Source: Senegalimassilia faecalis (lineage in GTDB: Bacteria; Actinomycetota; Coriobacteriia; Coriobacteriales; Eggerthellaceae). From it: a stretch of DNA of 64,000 nt. Position numbers and translations under genes: made by a program. Below the pieces are notes generated by a model, which was not told the origin of the DNA, did not search any database, and saw nothing but the letters and a program-made list of their open reading frames with translations. Where the stretch lies: the NCBI RefSeq assembly GCF_004135645.1, contig NZ_SDPW01000001.1:2480001-2544000 (forward strand). The letters run 5' to 3'. Positions 43,073 to 52,263 of this stretch are shown here, piece by piece. The number at the start of each line of letters is the position of its first letter. Within the stretch, counting starts at the first letter, position 1.

Positions 43073-46000
43073 ATGCCGTGTATTCCATCGCATGTCGGTT
43101 TGATTGGGAAAGCTTGGAAAACGCTGCTTGCTTTTGTACTCGTTGTTTCATTGATCCCATCGTCGGCACTCGCGAATAGCGAGTTAGCTAATGTGGGGGA
43201 TGCTGCAACCGCCGCGCCGCAGGTCCAGGCCCGCTCCTACACCTGGTACGGCGCCGACGCCGCGACCACCGTCGAGATGGGCCGGGTGACCGTCGAGGGC
43301 GCCGACCTGTCGGCGCTTCCCGACCCCGACTCCACCGGAGCCTGCGCCGAGGCCACCAGGCTGGAGGCCGGCGACCCGGCCTACGACAAGGTCGCGGCCG
43401 CCGTGGCCAAGAGGTGGTCGGGCGACCCGGCGCTGCTCCGGGTCTACTCGTTCAGGGTGCTCGACGGCTCCGGCTCGGAGGTCGCCGTCCCCGAGGGCGC
43501 GGAGGTGACCTTCGAGTACACCGAGATGCTCAACGGCGGCGTCGCCCCCAGGGCGTTCTCGCTGGCCGACGACGGGACGCTCCGCGAGCTCGAGACCACG
43601 CAGGGCGCCAACTACGTCGAGGGCATGATGTTCGACGTGGCCGCCCACGGCGCCGACCCGGCGTGCGTGGCGTTCGTCGACACCACCGGCCTGGAGGAGA
43701 GGCCCTCCGCGCCGCAGGTCCAGGCCCGCTCCTACACCTGGTACGGCGCCGACGCCGCGACCACCGTCGAGATGGGCCGGGTGACCGTCGAGGGCGCCGA
43801 CCTGTCGGCGCTTCCCGACCCCGACTCCACCGGAGCCTGCGCCGAGGCCACCAGGCTGGAGGCCGGCGACCCGGCCTACGACAAGGTCGCGGCCGCCGTG
43901 GCCAAGAGGTGGTCGGGCGACCCGGCGCTGCTCCGGGTCTACTCGTTCAGGGTGCTCGACGGCTCCGGCTCGGAGGTCGCCGTCCCCGAGGGCGCGGAGG
44001 TGACCTTCGAGTACACCGAGATGCTCAACGGCGGCGTCGCCCCCAGGGCGTTCTCGCTGGCCGACGACGGGACGCTCCGCGAGCTCGAGACCACGCAGGG
44101 CGCCAACTACGTCGAGGGCATGATGTTCGACGTGGCCGCCCACGGCGCCGACCCGGCGTGCGTGGCGTTCGTCGACACCACCGGCCTGGAGGAGAGGCCC
44201 TCCGCGCCGCAGGTCCAGGCCCGCTCCTACACCTGGTACGGCGCCGACGCCGCGACCACCGTCGAGATGGGCCGGGTGACCGTCGAGGGCGCCGACCTGT
44301 CGGCGCTTCCCGACCCCGACTCCACCGGAGCCTGCGCCGAGGCCACCAGGCTGGAGGCCGGCGACCCGGCCTACGACAAGGTCGCGGCCGCCGTGGCCAA
44401 GAGGTGGTCGGGCGACCCGGCGCTGCTCCGGGTCTACTCGTTCAGGGTGCTCGACGGCTCCGGCTCGGAGGTCGCCGTCCCCGAGGGCGCGGAGGTGACC
44501 TTCGAGTACACCGAGATGCTCAACGGCGGCGTCGCCCCCAGGGCGTTCTCGCTGGCCGACGACGGGACGCTCCGCGAGCTCGAGACCACGCAGGGCGCCA
44601 ACTACGTCGAGGGCATGATGTTCGACGTGGCCGCCCACGGCGCCGACCCGGCGTGCGTGGCGTTCGTCGACACCACCGGCCTGGAGGAGAAGAAGCAGCT
44701 GGAAGCTGGCGTGTACACGGTAGATGCCAATCTGTACGTGCCGGGATATCAAGCGCCAATCGGCAGCAATGCCTATATGACCACCAACGACTTTCCGCCT
44801 GTCAACAAGGGCAGGCAGAACGGTGAACTGTCAGTTGGCGAGAATGGCGAGTTGACTGTAACGGTGTATCCCGTGCATGAGATTTTCACGCTACAGGACA
44901 TCCACGATGGCGACGATGCGCACATCGAATCAATTGAGCGCGGCGGTTTTGCGAGTAGCTATGGTTCTCATCCTGATCGCATTACGAAGCTTGTTGTCAA
45001 ACTCGATAACGATAATGGAACGTATAAGTTCAAGGATTGCGTTCAGTATCCGACTATCCTTGAAGAGGATAAGAATTGGGATATCTTCCTGTCGGTTGAT
45101 TTCGACTCTGCGGTGAAAGGTGGCTACGACCCTTCAAAGGGCGAAAGCGTGACGAAGACGTTCGAAGACGAGTCGACGGGCGTCAACGTGACGGTGTCCA
45201 CAACTGAAAAGAAACTTTCCGATCAGTTTGGGAAGGTGTCCCTCGTTGCGAGCGAGCAGAAGGACGGCAACTCTTACGATGAAGCCGTTGAACTGCTGAA
45301 ATCGCGCTATGTACAGACCCCACCGCTAACTTTGTTCGATATGGCGTTGATCGACCAAGATGGCAATGCGGTCGACTTGAGCGGAAACACGAAGGTAACG
45401 GTGTCGTTGCCAAACCCGTTCGCCGACGTTGAATCGAAGAACGTCGTCGTATGGGGCGTCCAGGACGGCGAGCTGTCCTCGCAGAATATTGTTTCGCAGA
45501 ACGGGCGATTGGTCTTCTCTGATGGTCTGGGATTGAGCTCTTCGTATGCTGTCGTCGACACAACGGCGGTTCAGTCGATTAGCATTGGCAAGATTAGCGA
45601 CTCGACGGGGTCGACCGATGTTACAGGAACGCTGAGCGTTGTGAACAGCGGGGTTGGCGACGCGGAGTTTACCATGTCCGACCTAGTCACCTACTCGTTT
45701 GGGCAGCAGGTTTTGCCCAAGGGCACGGCTTTCACGATGTCCATGATGTACGACAACTACGCAGTTGCCGTTGACGCCCCCGCGAAGGTGACGGAACTGA
45801 AGAAGAAATACGTTTCCGAGGGAATGGATGAGGCCTCTGCCCAGGCGAGGGCCGAGGAGGAGATCCATGCGCAATATCGCCACACGCCTGGGTATTGGTA
45901 CAACCCCGGTGAAGCCTCTATGTCGCTTTCGCTTCCTGCGGCTGATGGCTCGCAGGCGATTCTCGTTCGCGACAATGGGGTGTCTGTCACTGCTGAGATA

Positions 46001-49000
46001 TTGGACTCCGCTTATGAAAACGGACGCCTGAAGGTCGATTTGATCGGCGATTATCCGCGAAATTACGGGCGAGATCTTCTTCGTGATATGGACAACGCAT
46101 ACCGAAATGGTCTCGACTCCGCAACGGAGGACGCCCCCATCGCGTATATTCTCATCATGAGCAATGATGGAAAAATTGCCGGGCAACCCTATCTTTCCAC
46201 TGATTGGGGTGAATACGAGACCGCTCATCTTACTTACAACGGAGAAGAGCAGCTCGGTGTGAGGCTTGGCGCTCACAACAAAGTCGTTAGTGGGTCACCG
46301 AGTGCGGTTGATGCGGGTGAATACAAAGTTGCTATTGCGCCGGAAAACGGTTACACGTGGTTTGATGGAACGAATGAGCCGATTGAGTTCACCTACGATA
46401 TCGAGCGGGCTCCGATAACCTTCAGGCTTTCGCTTATGGGTGGAAACGGTAGCTCTATCATGGGTGTTCCCTACGATTTCGATGCGGCTTCGCTTTCCTA
46501 TGCTTTAAAAGCGTTCACCTCCGATGGCGAAGAGGTGACGGATTACTCTGGCAATTGGCCCGTCGTTACCGAGTCGTCGAAAATAAAAGAGGCAATTCCC
46601 GGTACCGATTATCGGATTTATGCCGACTACTCAAACGTTTCTTCCGAATCCGGTAACTATAAGGTTTCGGAAGCGGGCAGCTCATCGTGGCGGATTGGGA
46701 CTGTTCGTGTTGGCATTTCTCCTGATGATGAACCAAATTACGATTCGCTTCAATTCACCTACGATGGGAAGGGGCATGCCCCGCAGCTTTCTTCGAACGG
46801 CAAGTATTCCTTCCAGACGTATAACGTAAAGCAACAAAAGGACGTTGGTGAGTACGAATTCGTTGTTGGGTTCAACGGCGTGTGGTCTGATGGCAGCACA
46901 CAGGCAAAGCATGTTTCGTGGTCGGTGTCTCCGGCGACTTTAACGGCGGTTTACGAGGGCGATGTCGTCAAGGAGTCTGCGTCCGAGGCGAAGGGCGCTG
47001 TTTCGGTAGTCGGCTTCGTCAACGGGGAGAGTGCTGAGCAAATCGAAGGATACCAAGCTCCCTCGGTGAAGATCCCCGAGAATCTGGCCCCTGGGAAAGA
47101 GTACGAGCTGACGCCTGAAGGCGGTTATGCTGGCAAGAATTATGTCTTCGAGTATGTTGCCGGAAAACTTGTGGTAGATGCTTCGTTTGCGCCGGCCGCC
47201 GTCTACACCCTGACCGCGAACCTGAGCATGCCGGGGGAGTACAACCCGGTGCTTTCGGGCGTGGACGTGTACGTGAACAACCCGAACAACCCGTTCGCCG
47301 ACAAGGCCGGCCACAAGCCGGTGCTTGACGGCGCGTCGGGCGAGGGCGTGGTCGCCGAGGCGCCCACGAAGCCGCTTGACGGCAACGCCAAGGTGACGGT
47401 TGCGGCGGACGGCAGCAAGACGCTGGTGCTCGACCTTCCCAACCCGGTGTTCACGCTGCAGGAGCTTGGCACGTGCGCCGACCTGCCCGAAGGGTCGGTC
47501 AGCGTGGAGACCAAGCAGCCTGCGGACAAGTCGGTGTGGGATTACGGCAAGTACGACACGCGCATCTGCCGCGTGAGCGTGAAGCTGCCCGCCGACGCCA
47601 AGGGCACGGTGACTTACACCTTCACCGGATCAAAGCTGTACGCGGTGCCGCTCAACGCCGACATCCAGCCCGAGGCCGGCAAGCCGGCGTTGAAGCTGGT
47701 GGTCGACCTTGATTCCGCTAAGGAAAGCGGGTCGGCCGCGGTCGATCGCTCCGCGCTTAAGGCGGGCATCGCTTCGGCCAAGGATGCCTTGGCTGGCGCG
47801 GTGGTTTCCGCCGACGGCTCCGACGTGTCCATCGAGGGCACGTGGGTTTCCCAGGAGGCCGCCGACGCTTTCCGCAGAGCTATCGACGCGGCACGCTCGA
47901 TGGATGCGGAGAAGCTGGTTTCCCAGCAGATGATCGACGACGCGCTGGCGGCGCTGAACGAGGCTTCCGCTGCGTTCGCCAAGCAGGCGAAACCCGGTCT
48001 GAAGGACGAGCGCGTGAAGGTCGAGAAGCCTGCTGCGGCGTCCGGCCTTGTCTACAACGGCCTTGCCCAGACGGGAGTGCAGGCTTCCGAGGGCTTCGTC
48101 CTTTCCGGCGCCGAGGGCAAAGACGCCGGCGACTACGTGGCCACGGCCACGTTGAAGGACGGGTTCACGTGGGTCGACGGCACCGTCGACCCGGTCGAGG
48201 TGATGTGGTCCATCGCGAAGGCCAAGCTGGTGGCAACGTACGCCGGCGAGACCGTTTCGCCCGGCGCCAAGCCTGGCCTGGGCGTTGAGGTCACGGGCTT
48301 CGTGGGCGGCGAGACGGCGCTTTCCGCAGCCGGTTACCAGGCGCCTTCCGTGAGCGCGCCGGCCTCGCTTGAGGCGGGCAAGTCCTACGAGCTGGTGCCT
48401 TCGGGCGGTGCGGCCGCCAACTACGAGTTCATGTACGTGGGCGGCACGCTGAAGGTGGAGAGGGCCTCTTCGGGCACGCTGAAGGCGGGCACGTACGCCA
48501 TTACCGCGAACCTGAGCATGCCGGGGGAGTACAACCCGGTCATCCCCGGGGCCACGGTGTACGTGAACAACCCGAACAACCCGTTCGCCGACAAGGCCGG
48601 CCACGAACCGGTGCTTGACGGGAACAACCCCGTGGGCGTCGTGTCCACCACGCCCACCACGCCGCTTACCAAGAACGCGACGCTGGTGGTGGCTGCCGAC
48701 GGCACGAAGACGCTGGAGCTTGACGTGCTGAACCCCGTGTTCACCACGCAGGAGCTGGGCACGTGCGCCGAGCTTGCCGGCGTGCAGGTGACGCGCAAGG
48801 CCCCGGCCGACGCGAGCATTTGGAGCTATGGCAAGTACGACACGCGCATCAGCCACGTTTCGGTGAAGCTGACCGACGACATGGTCACGGGCGCGAAGTC
48901 GTACTACTTCAGCGGGTCGAAGCTGTATGCGGTGCCGCTGGACATGGACATCGCGCCTTCGGGCAGCGTCGCCTTGGAGCTGTCGGTCAACTACAGCAGC

Positions 49001-49945
49001 TTGCCTGCTTCGGCGTTGCCCGACGGCGTCGATCCGGTGCCCGATCCCGATCCCGAGCCGACGCCGGACCCGACGCCGACGCCTGATCCGACCCCGACCC
49101 CGACGCCTGCGCCTTCGCCGGCTCAGCCGGGCGGGTCGACCGAGGTGGGCACCACCACCGACGGGCATTTCGCCGCGGGTGTGTACACGGTTTCGGCCAA
49201 CCTGTGGTTCGACAAGGCCACCACGGGCCTGCCGCTGAACCCGCACCTGACCAACGGCGGCTTCCCGCCTTCGACGCCGGTGAGCAACAACGCCACCATG
49301 ACGGTGGACGCGTCGGGCCATGCTTGGGTGAGCGCCCCGGTGGTCATCCAGGACAAGGTCATGACCATCAACAACGTGTGGGGTTCGGGCGTGAGCTTCG
49401 ACGGCTCCACGGTGACCATCGACCTGGGCACGCCGTCGGCGTCGCGCACCTCGTTTGCCGGCACGTGCACCTCTTCGGTGACCATCGGCTGGCTGGCGCG
49501 CACCATCGCCGCGGGCATCTTCAACGGCGTGTGGGACCACACCTGGACCACGAACTGGGAGGTCGACCTGGGCTCGACGCTGCCGGCCTCCGGCGGCGGG
49601 CAGCTGCCCGCCGAGGCGCAGGCCATTCTGGACGGCGCCAACGGCGTGGCTGCTTCTGGCGACGCTGCGGCTGCTGCGTTGGCGGCGGCTGAGGACGGTT
49701 CGGCGAAGGCCGACGGTGCCGCGGCTGGCAAGACGGCCGACGGCAAGGCGGCGGGCAGCGCCAAGGGCGGCGTTGCCGGCGCGATCGAGGACGTGGCCGA
49801 AGCGGCGGCGTCCAACCCCGCGGTGGCCGTGGCGATCGGCTGCGTGGTTGCGGCGGTGGTTGCCGCCGCTGCGGCGGGCGGTGTGTACGCCTACCGCCGC
49901 AAGAGGCGCCCCGCCGCCGGCGAGGCCGGTGATGCCGCGAAGTAG
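43073..49945 (+). CDS. Giant cell-surface protein with tandem repeats and four NEAT-like domains
   Basis: A 2,290-residue exported protein. A signal peptide (WKTLLAFVLVVSLIPSSALA) is followed by three 165-residue tandem repeats (about 48-539) that appear identical. Then come a first NEAT-like domain (543-690), a long beta-rich region (about 690-1370) with MBG/YDG-like parts, a second NEAT-like domain (1376-1550), a helical FIVAR-like segment (1557-1640), another MBG-like part and a third domain (1803-1980). A Pro/Asp/Thr-rich linker (about 1987-2020), a fourth domain (2033-2173), an Ala-rich stalk and a C-terminal membrane helix ending RRKRR complete it. There is no LPxTG motif. The ATG at 43073 follows AAAGGAGGG. 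A role in binding haem, glycans or host surface is inferred. Confidence 0.88.
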   Translation: MPCIPSHVGLIGKAWKTLLAFVLVVSLIPSSALANSELANVGDAATAAPQVQARSYTWYGADAATTVEMGRVTVEGADLSALPDPDSTGACAEATRLEAGDPAYDKVAAAVAKRWSGDPALLRVYSFRVLDGSGSEVAVPEGAEVTFEYTEMLNGGVAPRAFSLADDGTLRELETTQGANYVEGMMFDVAAHGADPACVAFVDTTGLEERPSAPQVQARSYTWYGADAATTVEMGRVTVEGADLSALPDPDSTGACAEATRLEAGDPAYDKVAAAVAKRWSGDPALLRVYSFRVLDGSGSEVAVPEGAEVTFEYTEMLNGGVAPRAFSLADDGTLRELETTQGANYVEGMMFDVAAHGADPACVAFVDTTGLEERPSAPQVQARSYTWYGADAATTVEMGRVTVEGADLSALPDPDSTGACAEATRLEAGDPAYDKVAAAVAKRWSGDPALLRVYSFRVLDGSGSEVAVPEGAEVTFEYTEMLNGGVAPRAFSLADDGTLRELETTQGANYVEGMMFDVAAHGADPACVAFVDTTGLEEKKQLEAGVYTVDANLYVPGYQAPIGSNAYMTTNDFPPVNKGRQNGELSVGENGELTVTVYPVHEIFTLQDIHDGDDAHIESIERGGFASSYGSHPDRITKLVVKLDNDNGTYKFKDCVQYPTILEEDKNWDIFLSVDFDSAVKGGYDPSKGESVTKTFEDESTGVNVTVSTTEKKLSDQFGKVSLVASEQKDGNSYDEAVELLKSRYVQTPPLTLFDMALIDQDGNAVDLSGNTKVTVSLPNPFADVESKNVVVWGVQDGELSSQNIVSQNGRLVFSDGLGLSSSYAVVDTTAVQSISIGKISDSTGSTDVTGTLSVVNSGVGDAEFTMSDLVTYSFGQQVLPKGTAFTMSMMYDNYAVAVDAPAKVTELKKKYVSEGMDEASAQARAEEEIHAQYRHTPGYWYNPGEASMSLSLPAADGSQAILVRDNGVSVTAEILDSAYENGRLKVDLIGDYPRNYGRDLLRDMDNAYRNGLDSATEDAPIAYILIMSNDGKIAGQPYLSTDWGEYETAHLTYNGEEQLGVRLGAHNKVVSGSPSAVDAGEYKVAIAPENGYTWFDGTNEPIEFTYDIERAPITFRLSLMGGNGSSIMGVPYDFDAASLSYALKAFTSDGEEVTDYSGNWPVVTESSKIKEAIPGTDYRIYADYSNVSSESGNYKVSEAGSSSWRIGTVRVGISPDDEPNYDSLQFTYDGKGHAPQLSSNGKYSFQTYNVKQQKDVGEYEFVVGFNGVWSDGSTQAKHVSWSVSPATLTAVYEGDVVKESASEAKGAVSVVGFVNGESAEQIEGYQAPSVKIPENLAPGKEYELTPEGGYAGKNYVFEYVAGKLVVDASFAPAAVYTLTANLSMPGEYNPVLSGVDVYVNNPNNPFADKAGHKPVLDGASGEGVVAEAPTKPLDGNAKVTVAADGSKTLVLDLPNPVFTLQELGTCADLPEGSVSVETKQPADKSVWDYGKYDTRICRVSVKLPADAKGTVTYTFTGSKLYAVPLNADIQPEAGKPALKLVVDLDSAKESGSAAVDRSALKAGIASAKDALAGAVVSADGSDVSIEGTWVSQEAADAFRRAIDAARSMDAEKLVSQQMIDDALAALNEASAAFAKQAKPGLKDERVKVEKPAAASGLVYNGLAQTGVQASEGFVLSGAEGKDAGDYVATATLKDGFTWVDGTVDPVEVMWSIAKAKLVATYAGETVSPGAKPGLGVEVTGFVGGETALSAAGYQAPSVSAPASLEAGKSYELVPSGGAAANYEFMYVGGTLKVERASSGTLKAGTYAITANLSMPGEYNPVIPGATVYVNNPNNPFADKAGHEPVLDGNNPVGVVSTTPTTPLTKNATLVVAADGTKTLELDVLNPVFTTQELGTCAELAGVQVTRKAPADASIWSYGKYDTRISHVSVKLTDDMVTGAKSYYFSGSKLYAVPLDMDIAPSGSVALELSVNYSSLPASALPDGVDPVPDPDPEPTPDPTPTPDPTPTPTPAPSPAQPGGSTEVGTTTDGHFAAGVYTVSANLWFDKATTGLPLNPHLTNGGFPPSTPVSNNATMTVDASGHAWVSAPVVIQDKVMTINNVWGSGVSFDGSTVTIDLGTPSASRTSFAGTCTSSVTIGWLARTIAAGIFNGVWDHTWTTNWEVDLGSTLPASGGGQLPAEAQAILDGANGVAASGDAAAAALAAAEDGSAKADGAAAGKTADGKAAGSAKGGVAGAIEDVAEAAASNPAVAVAIGCVVAAVVAAAAAGGVYAYRRKRRPAAGEAGDAAK
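43215..44690 (+). repeat. Three tandem 495-bp repeats, apparently identical
   Basis: The units begin near 43215, 43710 and 44205, with a 495-bp period equal to 165 codons, so the frame is kept. By eye they show no base differences. Their GC content and codon use are more extreme than the flanking coding sequence, which points to recent expansion. Unit number may vary between strains by recombination. Confidence 0.93.
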
Positions 49946-49981
49946 CATGCGCTAGCAAGCGCGGTGGCGCTGCTGCGAACG

Positions 49982-50018
49982 AAGGGCCCGCGACGTGATG
50001 AACGCCGCGGGCCCTTTT
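49982..50018 (+). terminator. Rho-independent terminator of the giant surface protein gene
   Basis: AAGGGCCCGCG (49982-49992) pairs perfectly with 50006-50016, followed by a short T-run. It also faces the convergent hipA gene and may serve both. Confidence 0.8.
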
Positions 50019-50043
50019 GCGTGTTGGGCGCGGTTCTGCCGCG

Positions 50044-51324
50044 TTAGCGTTCGCAGAAAGCCTTCAGGACCTCGATGCGCGGCGTCATGTCTTCTACAAG
50101 ATCGTCGGCGATATACGGGGTTGATGCGAGAACGGTTCCCGAATGCCCGTTGCCTGCCGCGCCAATGGACTTCGCGAGGTTTTCGGTAATCGGCCAGGCC
50201 AGGGTTTGCAGCGCCGCTTTCGTTATTCCAAGGTCGCTTGCAAGCAGGTTGAACGTCGATGGTTCGACCTCGTCGATTTCCCGTTCCCCTCCAATGACCA
50301 TTGCCAAAGTGCGGCTGAATCGTGGGAAAACGGTTGTACAGACGAAGTCGTAGGCGGGCGCAAGTTTGATGCGGTAGGCTCCGTGCGCGGCATCTTGGAT
50401 CAGCACGGAGTAGTTTTTCAGGTGGGCATCGCAGTCGCCGATTGCGTAGGCGAAGCACAGCATCCGCGCAAACGCGGCGACGTCGCGTGCGGGCTGGACG
50501 CTGCAACGTTTCAGGAATCGTGCGATGGCCGGGATGGTTCCTCTTTCAACTTCCGCATACTTCGAGGCGGGGGTCATGCCGAGCGCCTGGGCAAGATCTT
50601 CCTGATGAAGACGAGCTACGGAAAGCTGGCCGTTTACATCGAGGCTTGCCTTGCGGTCGAAGCGCTCGACGGCAAGGGTGGGTAGCGGGAAGTCCATAAG
50701 CTCGACGTGGGGCGTTTCTATCCCGCATGCGGTTGCGGCTTTCATGCAAAGATATTCATTTTCGGGGATGTCGCGCATGCGGCTGGTCTTGAGGATATGG
50801 GTGGTCGCAGCTATGCCGCTTGGTTCTAGCCAGCCGCTGTCGTTGGCGTGTCCGGGCAGATGCGCAAGGCCCGTTTTGCCTTGCGTTCCGGCAAGCGACA
50901 GGCGCAGCGCCGCGTTATTTTCCGCAAGGTTCGCCGAATCCGATAGAAGGTTTCGCATGTCGCTAAACGTCAAAGGGAGGTATTCGCCGCGGGAAACGGT
51001 CGGCGGTTGCCGGCTGACAAGAATGTCGCCGATGCAGTCCTTCCCGCAGGCTTCAAGCAGTGATAAGTAGTCGTCTTCCCTGACCCCAAGCGCCCCGGCA
51101 AGCTGAGCGCGGGCCGGGCCTTCCGCCAAAAGGCCTTCGAAGTAGGGGCGCGCTGCGTATTCGGGGAAAGGCTGGCTTCGCAGCGGCAGCGAGGCCGACA
51201 GGGGAACGGGGTTTGGCGAGGAAAGGTAGGTCTCGCTGTAGGCGAACGCGCCGTTGTCGAGCGAGAGCGTGCCGATTTCTTGCGGGGATGCAAGCTCGAC
51301 TCGCGAGATGTGCAGCTGCGTCAT
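50044..51324 (-). CDS. hipA: HipA-type serine/threonine kinase toxin
   Basis: A 426-residue HipA-family protein. The N-terminal subdomain has GTLSLDNGAFAYSETYL and FEGLLAEGP. The kinase core shows a Gly-rich loop region (LSLAGTQGKTGL), THILKTS, VERFDR, the catalytic loop IGDCDAHLKNYS and a metal-binding LAPAYDFV. HipA toxins phosphorylate an aminoacyl-tRNA synthetase and induce dormancy. Its ATG (51324) overlaps the last base of the hipB stop (TAATG), so translation is coupled. Confidence 0.92.
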   Translation of the reverse strand: MTQLHISRVELASPQEIGTLSLDNGAFAYSETYLSSPNPVPLSASLPLRSQPFPEYAARPYFEGLLAEGPARAQLAGALGVREDDYLSLLEACGKDCIGDILVSRQPPTVSRGEYLPLTFSDMRNLLSDSANLAENNAALRLSLAGTQGKTGLAHLPGHANDSGWLEPSGIAATTHILKTSRMRDIPENEYLCMKAATACGIETPHVELMDFPLPTLAVERFDRKASLDVNGQLSVARLHQEDLAQALGMTPASKYAEVERGTIPAIARFLKRCSVQPARDVAAFARMLCFAYAIGDCDAHLKNYSVLIQDAAHGAYRIKLAPAYDFVCTTVFPRFSRTLAMVIGGEREIDEVEPSTFNLLASDLGITKAALQTLAWPITENLAKSIGAAGNGHSGTVLASTPYIADDLVEDMTPRIEVLKAFCER

Positions 51325-51539
51325 TACCCCCTCCTTTCGGCGAATAGGTCGATGCCGAGCATGGTGAGCACGTTGAGCGTTTTGCCGAGTTCGGCCGTTT
51401 GCTTGCCGTTTTCAAGGTTGCTCAGGAACGTGAGGCCGACGCCGCAAAGGCCGGCAAGCTCGGTTTGCGTGAAGCCCTGGCGTTTGCGCTCGGCGCGGAT
51501 AAGGCTTCCGATGTCCGCGGAGGTTGCGATCTGTTGCAT
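51324..51539 (-). CDS. hipB: HipB-type antitoxin (Xre helix-turn-helix)
   Basis: A 71-residue Xre-type DNA-binding protein: IGSLIRAERKRQGFTQTEL, then LCGVGLTFLSNLENGKQTAE. It is the expected antitoxin and repressor of hipBA. The start at 51539 has AAGGACT upstream. Three related operator half-sites lie upstream (51552-51651). Confidence 0.92.
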   Translation of the reverse strand: MQQIATSADIGSLIRAERKRQGFTQTELAGLCGVGLTFLSNLENGKQTAELGKTLNVLTMLGIDLFAERRG

Positions 51540-51551
51540 GACGAGTCCTTC

Positions 51552-51651
51552 GATTTATGCGAACGCGAAAATTCGTATGTGCGGTAGAGTAGTTTACGCG
51601 AACGCATAAATCAAGGGACGATGCGGTGCGATTTATGCGTTCGCGTAAACT
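51552..51651 (-). promoter_or_regulatory. hipBA operator region
   Basis: A perfect 22-bp inverted repeat (51591-51612 and 51630-51651) contains ACGCGAACGCAT and its complement. A third related site, GATTTATGCGAACGCG, is at 51552-51567 next to the hipB start. This arrangement is expected for HipB autorepression. Confidence 0.8.
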
Positions 51652-51720
51652 AGCGAAGTCAAGACTAGAACAAATTGTTGTATCAAGGAATGGATGTGGT
51701 TTCAAGCGGAATTTCGTTAC

Positions 51721-51799
51721 GAAAAACGTTACAAGATAGGGTCTAAACATTGAGAAAAACGTTACAGATATAGGGGTAAATCATTCGAAAAACGTTACA
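51721..51799. repeat. Three GAAAAACGTTACA repeats at exact 33-bp spacing
   Basis: Copies at 51721-51733, 51754-51766 and 51787-51799 are identical. The intervening 20-nt stretches are only partly alike. A partial TTCGTTAC word precedes the first. They resemble iterons or an operator array. Confidence 0.8.
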
Positions 51800-51843
51800 A
51801 GCCGCTATCCCGGGGTTTTAGGGTGGGCGGATTGAATCCGTTT

Positions 51844-51931
51844 ACCGTGCCTTTCGTGTATGGATGGCATAGCTGAGATCGTGCTAATCGTGTATAAAAC
51901 CGTTGTTTCAGACCGTGCCTTTCGTGTATGG
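51844..51931. repeat. 20-bp direct repeat
   Basis: ACCGTGCCTTTCGTGTATGG occurs at 51844-51863 and 51912-51931, 68 bp apart. GTGTATAAAACCG between them partly resembles the repeat. Function is unknown. Confidence 0.75.
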
Positions 51932-52263
51932 CCCAGGTCAGAGGCGCGTGCGTTTGGTGTACTTGCTGTAGCGTTGGAGGCAGCATCGAGTTCGCCGCGT
52001 GAATGGGGCAAAGGGGCTGGTCCTCTGTCCCATTTTGCGTTCGTGATTTCCCATGTGAAACTTTTCTTGTGAAGTTGCTTGTCGGTAACATAAGTCACTG
52101 ACAAATTCGCCATGTTTAACTAGACTAGTTAGCCGTGTATAAAAGCGGCTTTGACGGGGCGTTTTGTTGAGGCGTGGCTCTGCTTGCGCGGTTGTATTGC
52201 GTTCGCGCTGCGGTGCCTTCGCGTTTCCCCGTGAAGCCTTTCCCCTCGAAAGGCGGGTTGGAT

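Larger units (their letters stand above)
51540..52263. other. 724-bp regulatory and repeat-rich spacer between hipB and the ABC transporter
   Basis: No supported gene. From left to right it holds the hipBA operators (51552-51651), three 33-bp-spaced repeats (51721-51799), a 20-bp direct repeat (51844-51863, 51912-51931) and a degenerate GGGAC-type palindrome (52009-52039). Near 52114-52145 are an ACTAG/CTAGT palindrome and a TATAAA box that may belong to the transporter promoter. Confidence 0.6.

Noticed and set aside
47630-49948. A 772-residue minus-strand frame and several long frames over the surface protein gene
   Set aside because: They are antisense shadows of the giant gene; their repeats simply mirror those of the plus strand.
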